DNA from: Chondromyces crocatus
Lineage (GTDB): Bacteria; Myxococcota_A; Polyangia; Polyangiales; Polyangiaceae
NCBI RefSeq assembly: GCF_001189295.1
Contig: NZ_CP012159.1
Coordinates: 11,324,133 to 11,388,132, forward strand
Direction: 5' to 3'
Length of the DNA: 64,000 nt
Shown here: positions 44,618 through 52,702 of the stretch, piece after piece
How the letters are laid out: each line of letters starts with the position of its first letter
Position numbering within the stretch: position 1 is the stretch's first letter
Program-made: the position numbers and the translations under genes
The notes under the pieces: model-generated
Seen by the model: only the letters and a program-made list of their open reading frames with translations
Database searches by the model: none
Told to the model about the DNA's origin: nothing

Positions 44618-45472
44618 ATGGCCCGCGGCCGTCCTCCGATGATCACCGACGAGCGGCTCCTGGAGATCGCTCGCCAGGTCTTTCTGGAGCGGGGCATCCG
44701 TGCCACCACGGCCGACGTGGCCGAGCGCGCCGGCGTTTCCGAGGCGACGGTGTTCCATCGGTACAAGACGAAGGACGCCCTCTTCCGAGCGGCGATGGAC
44801 TTCGACATCGAACGTCCGCCGCCATTTCTCACCGCGCTGGAGCAGAAGGTCGGGCACGGGGACCCGGCCGAGCACCTCTTCGATGTGGGCATGGCGGCGC
44901 TCGCATCCGGGCGGGAGCGCATCCCGCTGATGATGATGTCGTGGTCCAACCCGGAGGCCATGCTCCATCGGCTGAGCGGGTGCGAAGGGCTCTTCAGGGT
45001 CTATGAGTTGCTCATCCGCTACGTCGAAGCGGAGTCGCGCGCAGGCCGGCTCCACCCCGCCGTCGACGCGCGGATCTTCGCCTTCATGTTCCACGGGAGC
45101 ATCCAGGGCTACCTGATGCTCGAGCTCATCGCGCCTCGCTCCGTGATGCCTCCGGACACGTTCGTGCGAGGGATGGTGAACGTCTTGCTGGGCCAGAGGA
45201 CCGGGCCTTCCAGAGGAGCGTCGCGCAAGAAGAGAGCCTCCTCTTCGGCGCCCAAGAAGCGAGGTGTTCTTCCCGCAGGCCCGAAGAGGCGCACCTCTCC
45301 AGCTCCCAAGACGGTCTCTTCCCGGGAGCGAAAGGTCGTTGCCTCTCCGAAGAAGAAAAAAAGGGCCGCTTCATCCGAGGCCACGACCTCGGGAAGGGCG
45401 GCCCACAAAACCGGGGTGACCGAACCTGTCATCCGGCGGCGCCCTCACACTCCTCAGAAGGAAACGTCATGA
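44618..45472 (+). CDS. TetR-family regulator with Lys/Arg-rich C-terminal tail
   Basis: A 284-residue protein. The TetR DNA-binding domain is at the N-terminus (ARGRPP, then ERGIRATTADVAERAGVSEATVFHRYKTKDALFRAAM, about 10-60), and the ligand-binding region runs to about 192. Residues 195-284 are a basic Ser/Ala/Pro/Lys-rich tail with KKR, PKKR, PKRR and PKKKKR clusters, like histone H1 or AlgP tails, which normal TetR proteins of about 200 residues lack. The ATG at 44618 is followed at once by the ARGRPP basic arm. It is the first gene of a plus-strand run leading into the inositol-lipid genes and may regulate them. Its stop overlaps a seven-codon frame (ATGA). Confidence 0.9.
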   Translation: MARGRPPMITDERLLEIARQVFLERGIRATTADVAERAGVSEATVFHRYKTKDALFRAAMDFDIERPPPFLTALEQKVGHGDPAEHLFDVGMAALASGRERIPLMMMSWSNPEAMLHRLSGCEGLFRVYELLIRYVEAESRAGRLHPAVDARIFAFMFHGSIQGYLMLELIAPRSVMPPDTFVRGMVNVLLGQRTGPSRGASRKKRASSSAPKKRGVLPAGPKRRTSPAPKTVSSRERKVVASPKKKKRAASSEATTSGRAAHKTGVTEPVIRRRPHTPQKETS

Positions 45473-45495
45473 CCGAGGAGGAAACGTCATGACCG
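45460..45495 (+). repeat. 20-bp tandem duplication at the end of the TetR gene
   Basis: GGAAACGTCATGACCG occurs at 45460-45475 and 45480-45495, a period of 20 bases. Each copy supplies an ATGA stop/start overlap. Because 20 is not a multiple of three, the two ATGs are in different frames. Confidence 0.93.
45469..45492 (+). CDS. Seven-codon overlapping mini-frame
   Basis: The ATG at 45469 overlaps the TetR stop (ATGA) and encodes MTEEETS before a TGA that overlaps the next ATG at 45489. The short frame contains the GAGGAGG that serves as Shine-Dalgarno for the ATG at 45489. It may act as a translational relay rather than make a functional peptide. Confidence 0.35.
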   Translation: MTEEETS

Positions 45496-45605
45496 CCCTT
45501 GCCGGGATGGATCCACGTCCCATGGAGCGATCGTGGCGCTCTGCGTTCATCTGGCTTCGCCAGGAGCGGGGCCCGGGTGAAGCCCCACCCACGCACGCGG
45601 ATTAA
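45489..45605 (+). CDS. Possible 38-residue small protein / leader peptide
   Basis: The ATG at 45489 has GAGGAGG upstream at good spacing (45475-45481) and reads 38 codons to TAA at 45603. The peptide has a Trp-rich centre (RSWRSAFIWLRQE) and no membrane segment. It could be a leader upstream of ino1, a real small protein, or a by-product of the 20-bp duplication. No family is recognised. Confidence 0.4.
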   Translation: MTALAGMDPRPMERSWRSAFIWLRQERGPGEAPPTHAD

Positions 45606-45661
45606 TTGAGTCCTCCATCAAGAAGAACCAAGGTCCCCTGGTTCGGACGCTCGGAAAGACG

Positions 45662-46978
45662 ATGACCACGCCCTCCCTGACCATCCGTCCCCCCTCCGGC
45701 AAGCTCGCCGTACTCCTCCCGGGCCTCGGTGCGGTGGCGACGACCTTCATCGCCGGCGTGCTCCTCGCTCGCCGCGGCCTCGGGAGCCCCATCGGCTCGT
45801 TGACCCAGATGGGCACCCTGCGCCTCGGCGGCCCGAACGGAGAGCGCAGCAGCCTCGTACGTGACGCCGTCCCGCTGGCCACGATGGACGATCTCGTCTT
45901 CGGGGCCTGGGACATTTTCCCGGAAGATGCCCTCGATGTCGCCCGGCACGCCGAGGTGCTCGAGTCGCGCCACCTCGACCCGATCGCCGAAGAGCTCCGA
46001 GAGATCCAGCCGATGAAGGGCGCGTTCTACGCGCGCTACGTGCGACGCCTCAATGGAACGCACGTCAAGGAGGCGAGCTCCAAGGCGGAGATGGTCGAGC
46101 ATCTCCGGGAAGACATCCGGAGCTTCATTCGCCGTCACGGCGCTGCCCGCGCCGTCGCCATCTGGTGCGGGAGCACCGAGGTGTTCCTGCCGCCCTCGGC
46201 AGTGCACCAGAGCATCGAGGCGTTCGAGGCCGGGCTCGCCAGCGACGATCCTGGCATCTCGAGCTCCCAGCTCTATGCGTGGGCGTGCATCAAGGAGCGC
46301 GTCCCCTTCGCCAACGGCGCGCCGAACCTCACCGTCGACTTCCCTGCGGCCTGGCTGCTGGCGAAGGAGATGCGCGTCCCGCTCGCAGGCAAGGACTTCA
46401 AGACGGGCCAGACGCTCCTGAAGACGATCCTGGCCCCCGGGATCAAGGCGCGAAGCCTTGGCGTCCACGGGTGGTTCTCCACCAACATCCTCGGCAACCG
46501 CGACGGAGAGGTGCTCGACGATCCGGACAACTTCAAGACGAAGGAGGCGTCGAAGCTGGGGGTGCTCGAAGAGATCCTGCAGCCGCAGCAGCACCCGGAG
46601 CTTTACGGCGACCTCTATCACAAGGTCCGCATCGAGTATTACCCGCCGCGAGGCGACGCCAAGGAAGGGTGGGACAACCTCGATATCTTCGGGTGGCTCG
46701 GCTACCCGATGCAGATCAAGGTGAACTTCCTGTGCCGCGACTCCATCCTCGCAGCTCCCATCGTGCTCGATCTGGCGCTGCTGCTCGATCTCGCGGCGCG
46801 AGCTGGCCTCCACGGCACGCAGGAGTGGCTGGGCTTCTACTTCAAGAGCCCGATGCCGACGCCGGAGTCGCGCCCCGAGCACGATCTTTTCATTCAGTCG
46901 ATGAAGCTGAAGAACACGCTCCGGTGGATGATCGGCGAGAGCGCCGAGCGTCCCCAGGGCGGCGGGTCCTTCGAGTGA
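45662..46978 (+). CDS. ino1: Inositol-3-phosphate synthase (MIPS)
   Basis: A 438-residue cytoplasmic NAD-dependent isomerase converting glucose 6-phosphate to 1L-myo-inositol 1-phosphate (inositol 3-phosphate). The NAD-binding LLPGLGAVATTFIAG is at 18-32, and the active-site block GKDFKTGQT..LKT..AP starts near residue 243, followed by WFSTNILGNRDGEVLDDP, FKTKEASK and the C-terminal metal/substrate region. The length suits the shorter bacterial/archaeal form. It is the first enzyme gene of a tight plus-strand set with an AUR1-like PAP2 protein, a CDP-alcohol phosphatidyltransferase and a lipid exporter, which argues that its product feeds inositol lipid synthesis. Confidence 0.95.
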   Translation: MTTPSLTIRPPSGKLAVLLPGLGAVATTFIAGVLLARRGLGSPIGSLTQMGTLRLGGPNGERSSLVRDAVPLATMDDLVFGAWDIFPEDALDVARHAEVLESRHLDPIAEELREIQPMKGAFYARYVRRLNGTHVKEASSKAEMVEHLREDIRSFIRRHGAARAVAIWCGSTEVFLPPSAVHQSIEAFEAGLASDDPGISSSQLYAWACIKERVPFANGAPNLTVDFPAAWLLAKEMRVPLAGKDFKTGQTLLKTILAPGIKARSLGVHGWFSTNILGNRDGEVLDDPDNFKTKEASKLGVLEEILQPQQHPELYGDLYHKVRIEYYPPRGDAKEGWDNLDIFGWLGYPMQIKVNFLCRDSILAAPIVLDLALLLDLAARAGLHGTQEWLGFYFKSPMPTPESRPEHDLFIQSMKLKNTLRWMIGESAERPQGGGSFE

Positions 46979-47003
46979 ACCTCGGAGGACGGCGAGGTGC
47001 GAC

Positions 47004-47933
47004 ATGACGCTTCGATGGCCGCGCAACGGGAACACCTGGGGATGGCTGTCCCTCGGAGCTGCCCCGCTGCTGCTCCTGCTGATCCACACGGCCCTGGGTC
47101 TCCGACCTGAGCACGTCGTCCTCACGGCGGCGTGCGTCGCGCTCTCCTGGGTGGGACCGCGCGCCCGAAGCTTCCTGGCCCTCGCCGCGCCGTTCGTCAT
47201 CACCGGCCTCGCCTACGATTTCCTGCGTCTGTTCATCCACCTGCGTGGCGATGTCCACGTGGGGGATCTGTACGCCGCCGAGCGGCTCCTGTTCGGGGTC
47301 CCCACGGCGCTCGGTCGGGTCGCGCTGAGCGAGGTCGTGGCGAAGGCCACGCACCCCGTGCTCGATGTCGTCACCGGCCTCGTCTACATCTTCTACCTCG
47401 TCGAGCTGTTCGCGGTGGGCGGTTACCTGTGGTTCAAGGACCGTCGACGGATGCAGCGGCTCGCCTGGACCTTCGCCCTCGCCAGCTTGCTGGGGTGGAT
47501 CACCTGGATCGCCTGGCCAGCAGCGCCGCCCTGGTACGTGGATCTCCACGGGATGGGCCCCGCCGACCTCTCCGTGCCCTCGAACCCTGCCGGAGGGTCG
47601 CGCTTCGACGAGCTGCTCGGGGTGAATGTCTTCGCTTCGTTCTACGCGCGCAGCTCCAACGTGTTCGGGGCCATGCCCTCTCTCCACGTCGGGTATGCCG
47701 TGCTCCCGGCGCTCGCGACCTGGACGCTCGGCGGAAAGCTCCGCACCTTCACCGCGGTCTGGGCCGGCCTCATGGCCTTCTCCGCGGTGTACCTACGACA
47801 CCACTACATCCTCGACGTGCTGGCGGGCATCGCCACGGCGCTCGTCGCCGACGCCCTCGTCCGAATGGCCCAGCGTGCTCCGGCGGAGTCGGAGTCGCGC
47901 GTCGACGACGTATCGACGGAGGTCTCCGCATGA
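47004..47933 (+). CDS. AUR1-like PAP2 membrane enzyme (inositol phospholipid phosphatase or phosphoinositol transferase)
   Basis: A 309-residue polytopic protein with about six hydrophobic helices. The active-site motifs are AMPSLHVGY (His228) and RHHYILDVLAG (His267, Asp271), the arrangement of the PAP2_3/AUR1 group that includes fungal inositol phosphorylceramide synthase and bacterial phosphatidylinositol-phosphate phosphatases. The classical KX6RP motif is not evident, as in that group. It is 25 bases after ino1, and its stop overlaps the next start (ATGA), so it belongs to the inositol-lipid set. Two roles fit: dephosphorylating phosphatidylinositol phosphate to phosphatidylinositol, or moving phosphoinositol to ceramide. 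Confidence 0.87.
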   Translation: MTLRWPRNGNTWGWLSLGAAPLLLLLIHTALGLRPEHVVLTAACVALSWVGPRARSFLALAAPFVITGLAYDFLRLFIHLRGDVHVGDLYAAERLLFGVPTALGRVALSEVVAKATHPVLDVVTGLVYIFYLVELFAVGGYLWFKDRRRMQRLAWTFALASLLGWITWIAWPAAPPWYVDLHGMGPADLSVPSNPAGGSRFDELLGVNVFASFYARSSNVFGAMPSLHVGYAVLPALATWTLGGKLRTFTAVWAGLMAFSAVYLRHHYILDVLAGIATALVADALVRMAQRAPAESESRVDDVSTEVSA

Positions 47934-49207
47934 TCACTCCCTGGGATGCCCAGCCGGGAACGCTCGCTGCTCTGAACCGTGTCTGGACTGCTGCCGCCCC
48001 GGCCCTCCTGCTCATCGCCTATCTCCTGCTCGGCCTCGCGGCCTACGGGATCCGCGGCCTGGCGCGTGGTCGCTTCCGCGATGAAGAGATGGACACGCGC
48101 GGCCTGGGTGGCCTGACGACGGCGCGCGCGAGGCATTTCTTCGCCTGGCTCATGCGTCCCATGTGGCGTGGGCTCGCCGCGGCCGAGGTGCCACCGAACG
48201 CGATCACGACGCTCTCGGTCGGGCTGGCCATCGGGGCGGGGGTCGCGCTCGCGGCAGGGCGCTTCTCTCTCGGCGGGTGGCTCTACGTGTGTGCGGGCGC
48301 GCTCGATTTCCTGGATGGTCGTGTGGCGCGCGAGACGGGCCGGGCGTCCTCCGGAGGCGCCGCGCTCGACTCGGTGCTCGACCGCTACTGCGAGTCCGCC
48401 GTGCTCGTGGGGTTGTGCTGGTACTACCGCACGAACTGGGTGCTCTTTCCCTGCCTGCTGGCGTTGACCGGCTCTCTCTTCGTGCCGTACGTGCGCGCAC
48501 GAGGTGAGGCGCTCGGCGCGACGATGAAGGATGTGGGCTTCATGCAGCGGCCGGAGCGCATCCTCGTCCTCGGCCTCTCCGTCGCGTTGAGTCCCATCTT
48601 CGAGGCGCTGTATGCGCCGCTGGAGGTGCGCCCGGTGCACTACCTGGCGATCGTCGGCGTCGGGCTGGTCGCCGTCACCTCTCACATCACGGCCATCCAG
48701 CGTCTGGTGCACCTCGTGCACTCCCTCGGCGACGGCGAGAGCACCGATCATCGGCCTCTACCCCGCAGCATCATCGTGAGTGTGCTCGCCACCGCCCTCG
48801 ATTTCAGCGTCGTCCGGTTGCTGCTCCGGCAGTGGGGGCTCTCGGCCCCGCTGGCGACGGCGCTGGGATGTGTTGCGGGAGGCGTGCTGGCCTTCCTGCT
48901 CTCGCGCTCCTGGGTCTTCGAGGCCGACGCGGGTCCGCGCGCCCGTCAAGCAGGTCGCTTCCTGTTCGTGTCGGGGACCAGCGCGGGCTTGAACGCTGGC
49001 GGTGTCGCGCTGCTGCTCCTCTTGCCTTCCATGAACAACCAGGTCGCCTGGGTGGTCACCCGGGCGGTCGTGTTCCTGACCTGGAACTACCCCCTGCTTC
49101 GCGACCACGTGTTCTCGAGTGCCCTGCGTGGCGAGTCGATTTCCGACGCGAGCGCGGGCCCGGTGAGCCTGGCGCATGCCGGAGGAAGAGATGCGCCCCA
49201 GTCCTGA
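47930..49207 (+). CDS. CDP-alcohol phosphatidyltransferase fused to a GtrA domain
   Basis: A 425-residue membrane protein. The CDP-alcohol phosphatidyltransferase signature DGx2ARx8Gx3Dx3D is exact at Asp129, Gly130, Ala133, Arg134, Gly143, Asp147 and Asp151, followed by YVRARGEALG as in phosphatidylinositol-phosphate synthases. After the transferase helices (to about 260), residues 279-397 form a four-helix GtrA-like domain (SRSWVF, WNYPLLRDHVF), a fold tied to flipping of lipid-linked sugars. The ATG at 47930 has GGAGG upstream and overlaps the PAP2 stop by four bases. The likely reaction is CDP-diacylglycerol plus inositol phosphate giving phosphatidylinositol phosphate. I know no standard family with this fusion. 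Confidence 0.9.
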   Translation: MITPWDAQPGTLAALNRVWTAAAPALLLIAYLLLGLAAYGIRGLARGRFRDEEMDTRGLGGLTTARARHFFAWLMRPMWRGLAAAEVPPNAITTLSVGLAIGAGVALAAGRFSLGGWLYVCAGALDFLDGRVARETGRASSGGAALDSVLDRYCESAVLVGLCWYYRTNWVLFPCLLALTGSLFVPYVRARGEALGATMKDVGFMQRPERILVLGLSVALSPIFEALYAPLEVRPVHYLAIVGVGLVAVTSHITAIQRLVHLVHSLGDGESTDHRPLPRSIIVSVLATALDFSVVRLLLRQWGLSAPLATALGCVAGGVLAFLLSRSWVFEADAGPRARQAGRFLFVSGTSAGLNAGGVALLLLLPSMNNQVAWVVTRAVVFLTWNYPLLRDHVFSSALRGESISDASAGPVSLAHAGGRDAPQS

Positions 49208-51713
49208 ACCCGAACACGCGCGCGGGCTCGGTGTCGTCACTGCGATCCTCCGCCGCCTCCTCGAAACGGTCGCCCTCGCCTCGTTCCGCCGTCCTCTCGT
49301 CTCCGTCACGTTCGTCGCCCTCTTCGGGCTGCTGGGGACCTGGGCGACGGGAAAGCTGCGCCTCGATCCCGACATCACCCAGCTCCTGCCCCCCGACTAT
49401 CCGAGCGTGCAAGGGGTGGAGGCGCTTCGTGCCCGCTTCGGCGGCGTCGGCAACGTCGTCCTGCTGGTCGAGGGCGGAGACCTCGCGGCACGTCGTCACT
49501 TCGCCGACGCGATCGCGCCGCGGCTCGAGCAGCTCGACAGTGTCCAGTTCGTCGATCATCGGTTTCCCGCCGAGTTCTTCGAGGACCGCGCGCTGTACTT
49601 CATGGAGCAGGCGGATCTCGAGGTGCTGCGAGACCGGCTCGACGCCCGGCGCCGCTGGGAGATCGAGCGCTCGCTCGTCGATCTCGACGACGAGCCGCCT
49701 CCGTCGGTCGATTTCTCCGATCTCGAGGAAAAATACCGTCACCGGCTCGAGCACACGGGCGCGACGCGCTCCGGCCCTTACTACGAGAATGAGTCGGGGA
49801 CCGCGCTCGCGATCTTCGTGCGGCCCACGCGTCTGGCCTCGGATCTCGACTTCTCTCGTCAGGTCGTGGGTGACGTCCAGCAGGTCATCGACGAGGTGCG
49901 CCGCACGGAGCCCGCAGCCGATCTGCGGATCGAGCTGACGGGTCGCTACCCGAAGCGCGTGGATCTACAGACGCTCCTCTCGCACGACCTCGCGCTCACG
50001 TCGGCGCTGGCGACAGCGCTGGTCATTGCCTGGGTCGCGCTGCACTTCAGGCGGTTGCTCGCCGTCGGCCTCGTGCTGGCACCGCTGTACGTGGGGCTGA
50101 CGCTTGCATATGGCGTCGCCAGCGCGCTGTTCGGGACGCTCAACATCCTCACGGCGTTCATCGGCGCGATCCTCCTCGGGATTGGCATCGACCACGGCAT
50201 CCACATCCTCGGGCGGTACGAGGAGGAGCGAAGAGCAGGAGCCTCCGACGAGGGAGCCATCCAGATTGCCTTCGGAGAATCTGGACGTGTCTCGGTCGCC
50301 GCCGGCTTGACCACCGCGTCTGCCTTCCTGTGCCTCACGTGGACGGACTTCCGGGCATTCCGCGAGTTCGGCTTGCTCGCGGGTGCGGGTACCATCCTGG
50401 TGCTGCTCTCGTACGTGACGGCGCTGCCCGGGCTCCTCGGTCTCCTCGCGCGCTTCGCTCCCCGTCTGTCGGCGGCGAGCAAGGGGATCACCTTGCCCGG
50501 CGTCTCCTGGATGCGCCGCGCCGCTCCGGTGCTGTTCTTCGGGCTCGGTGCCCTGACGCTGGTCACGGTGACCCAGATCCCCCGCGCTCATTTCGATGCC
50601 GATTTCTCGCGGCTCGATGATGCCGATCTCCCCAGCTTTCGCCGCGACAAAGAGGTCAACGCGATGCTGGGTCGATCACAGACCCCGCTCGTCATCCTGG
50701 CCGACTCGGACGCCGAGGCGCAGGAAGCCGCCGACATCGTCCGGGGCCAGATGAAGCAGCTCGGTCCGGAGGCCACGATCGGGACCGTCGCGACACGTGG
50801 CGATCTCCTTCCCCCGGATCAGCAGGCGAAGTTTCCCACGCTGCAGCAGATCGACCGCATCGCGTCACGCTTCGAGAGCGCGACGCTAGAACCCAAAGAT
50901 CGCGATCAGCTCGCCAAGCTCCGAAGAGCGGCCAGCCATGAGCCCTTCGCGCCAGAGGACTTGCCGCCGTCGCTCCGGCACGCCTTCGAGCCGCGCGCTG
51001 GCTCGGGACCAGCTCACTTCGTCCTGCTCTACCCGACGGTGAGCATGGGTGAGGCCGCGGCCGTGAGGCGGCTCGCGGCTCAGCTCGGACCGATCTCGTT
51101 GCGCTCGGGGAAGGCGGTCTCGACGGCCGGCGAGCCGATGGTGATGGCCGATGTGCTCGCCGCCGTGGAGCGCGATGCGCCGCGCATCTTCCTGCTCACC
51201 TGCGCGTTCGTGTTCATGACGCTCCTGCTCACGCTCGGCAAGGTGCGCCTGGCGCTGCTCGCCCTCGCACCGGCGCTCCTCACCCTGGCGGTGACGGTCG
51301 GTCTGCTGCCGGTGGTCGGGCTCGATCTGAACTACCTCAACATGATCATCCTGCCGATCCTGCTCGGGATCGGCGTGGACGACGGGGCGCACCTGGTGGC
51401 GCGGATCGACGCTGGCGAGCCGCTCGAAGACGTCTGGCGCCACACGGGGTGGGACATCACCGGCGCCATCCTGACCGATGTCTTCGGGTTCGGTGTGCTC
51501 GCGCTCGCGTCCCACCCGGGGCTCGCCAGCCTCGGCCACCTCGCCCTCCTCGGCCTCAGCGTGAACTTCGTCGCCTGCGTCGTCTTCCTTCCCGCGGGTC
51601 TCGCCCTGCTCGGCCGGCTCCAGGCGCGTCGTGCTCGGCTCACCGCGCCCGCAGAGCCCTCGGCTGGCGCGCCCTCCGACAGCTCTTCCGCCGTTCCTTC
51701 GTCCCGGAGCTGA
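49191..51713 (+). CDS. MMPL/HpnN-like RND lipid exporter
   Basis: An 840-residue RND-superfamily transporter with two six-helix halves and two large periplasmic loops. TM4-type acids are in GIGIDHGIHILGRYEEE (first half) and GIGVDDGAHLVARI (second half). The general form is that of the MMPL/hopanoid-exporter (HpnN) branch rather than HAE1 pumps, and there is no adaptor gene nearby. The ATG at 49191 has GGAGG with five-base spacing and is preferred over ATG 49176. The gene overlaps the CDP-transferase end by 17 bases, so it is almost certainly in the same operon. Export of the inositol lipid to the outer membrane is the natural inference. Confidence 0.92.
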   Translation: MRPSPEPEHARGLGVVTAILRRLLETVALASFRRPLVSVTFVALFGLLGTWATGKLRLDPDITQLLPPDYPSVQGVEALRARFGGVGNVVLLVEGGDLAARRHFADAIAPRLEQLDSVQFVDHRFPAEFFEDRALYFMEQADLEVLRDRLDARRRWEIERSLVDLDDEPPPSVDFSDLEEKYRHRLEHTGATRSGPYYENESGTALAIFVRPTRLASDLDFSRQVVGDVQQVIDEVRRTEPAADLRIELTGRYPKRVDLQTLLSHDLALTSALATALVIAWVALHFRRLLAVGLVLAPLYVGLTLAYGVASALFGTLNILTAFIGAILLGIGIDHGIHILGRYEEERRAGASDEGAIQIAFGESGRVSVAAGLTTASAFLCLTWTDFRAFREFGLLAGAGTILVLLSYVTALPGLLGLLARFAPRLSAASKGITLPGVSWMRRAAPVLFFGLGALTLVTVTQIPRAHFDADFSRLDDADLPSFRRDKEVNAMLGRSQTPLVILADSDAEAQEAADIVRGQMKQLGPEATIGTVATRGDLLPPDQQAKFPTLQQIDRIASRFESATLEPKDRDQLAKLRRAASHEPFAPEDLPPSLRHAFEPRAGSGPAHFVLLYPTVSMGEAAAVRRLAAQLGPISLRSGKAVSTAGEPMVMADVLAAVERDAPRIFLLTCAFVFMTLLLTLGKVRLALLALAPALLTLAVTVGLLPVVGLDLNYLNMIILPILLGIGVDDGAHLVARIDAGEPLEDVWRHTGWDITGAILTDVFGFGVLALASHPGLASLGHLALLGLSVNFVACVVFLPAGLALLGRLQARRARLTAPAEPSAGAPSDSSSAVPSSRS

Positions 51714-51723
51714 ACTCGGCCAC

Positions 51724-52647
51724 ATGAACGACCTTGGCCTCTTCGGCCCCGAAGGTGCTGGTGTTCTCCAGGGGGATTGCCTGGAGCTCACCCGGCAGAT
51801 CCCCGATGGCTCCGTTCATCTCATCCTCAGCGACATCCCCTACGGGATCGGTGCCGAGGCGTGGGACGTGCTCCATGAGAACACCAACTCGGCGCTGCTC
51901 GGGGCGAGCCCCGCCCAGCAGCGCGCAGGCTCGGTCTTCCGGCGGCGAGGCAAGCCGATCAACGGGTGGAGCGAGGCCGACGCTGAGATCCCGAGGGAAT
52001 ATCAAGCCTTCTGCGCCCGCTGGGCGTCGGAGTGGCTGAGGGTCCTCAAGCCTGGCGGTTCAGCGGTCGTGTTCGCGGGGCGACGCTTCGCGCCGCGCTG
52101 CGTGACGGCGCTCGAGGACGCCGGGTTCAACTTTCGCGACATGCTCGCCTGGTCGCGCCCTCAAGCCGTGCACCGAGCGCAGCGCCTGAGCGTCGTGTTC
52201 GAGCGTCGGGGTGACACAGAGCGGGCGCAGCAGTGGACGGGCTGGCGACTCGGTAACCTGCGTCCGACGTTCGAGCCCATCCTCTGGTGCTTCAAGCCGT
52301 ACCGGATCACCATCGCAGACAATGTGATCGAGCATGAGGTGGGGGCGTACAACGAGGAGGCATTCCGTCGTCACTTCGGGAGCACCGACAACGTGCTCTC
52401 TTGCGGCCTCGACCAGGGAGAAGGCGGCTTGCACCCGACGCAGAAACCGCTCCGGCTGCTCAAGGGTCTGATCGAGCTGACGACGCTCCCCGGTCATCTC
52501 GTCCTGGACCCGTTCGCCGGCAGTGGCTCGACGGCGGTAGCGGCCCAGGCAACAGGACGCCGCTACCTCGTCATCGAGCGCGATCCCGCCTATTGCGAGG
52601 TCATTCGCCAGAGGCTCCGTCCAGCGAGCGAAGGCTCCTCCGGTTAG
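51724..52647 (+). CDS. Solitary DNA methyltransferase (amino-methyltransferase, beta-like order)
   Basis: A 307-residue DNA N4-cytosine or N6-adenine methyltransferase. The catalytic motif IV is SDIPYG (Asp37-Tyr40), a variant of DPPY common in phage-like enzymes. HPTQKP is near 238 and the AdoMet motif DPFAGSGSTAVAA near 262. Motif IV before motif I is the beta-class order. The start at 51724 is 10 bases after the exporter stop, so it may be co-transcribed with the lipid genes. No restriction endonuclease, specificity subunit or phage gene is nearby, so it is an orphan whose role could be epigenetic. The target is not predictable by eye. Confidence 0.9.
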   Translation: MNDLGLFGPEGAGVLQGDCLELTRQIPDGSVHLILSDIPYGIGAEAWDVLHENTNSALLGASPAQQRAGSVFRRRGKPINGWSEADAEIPREYQAFCARWASEWLRVLKPGGSAVVFAGRRFAPRCVTALEDAGFNFRDMLAWSRPQAVHRAQRLSVVFERRGDTERAQQWTGWRLGNLRPTFEPILWCFKPYRITIADNVIEHEVGAYNEEAFRRHFGSTDNVLSCGLDQGEGGLHPTQKPLRLLKGLIELTTLPGHLVLDPFAGSGSTAVAAQATGRRYLVIERDPAYCEVIRQRLRPASEGSSG

Positions 52648-52702
52648 TTCACCTTCACCGGGCGAGTGGACGAGCGTGGACGAAAAGGCTAACCGATCTC
52701 CC

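Noticed and set aside
47132..47929. Upstream extension of the CDP-alcohol phosphatidyltransferase frame
   Set aside because: It runs entirely inside the PAP2 gene in another frame with Arg-rich sequence. The ATG at 47930 has GGAGG and an ATGA overlap.
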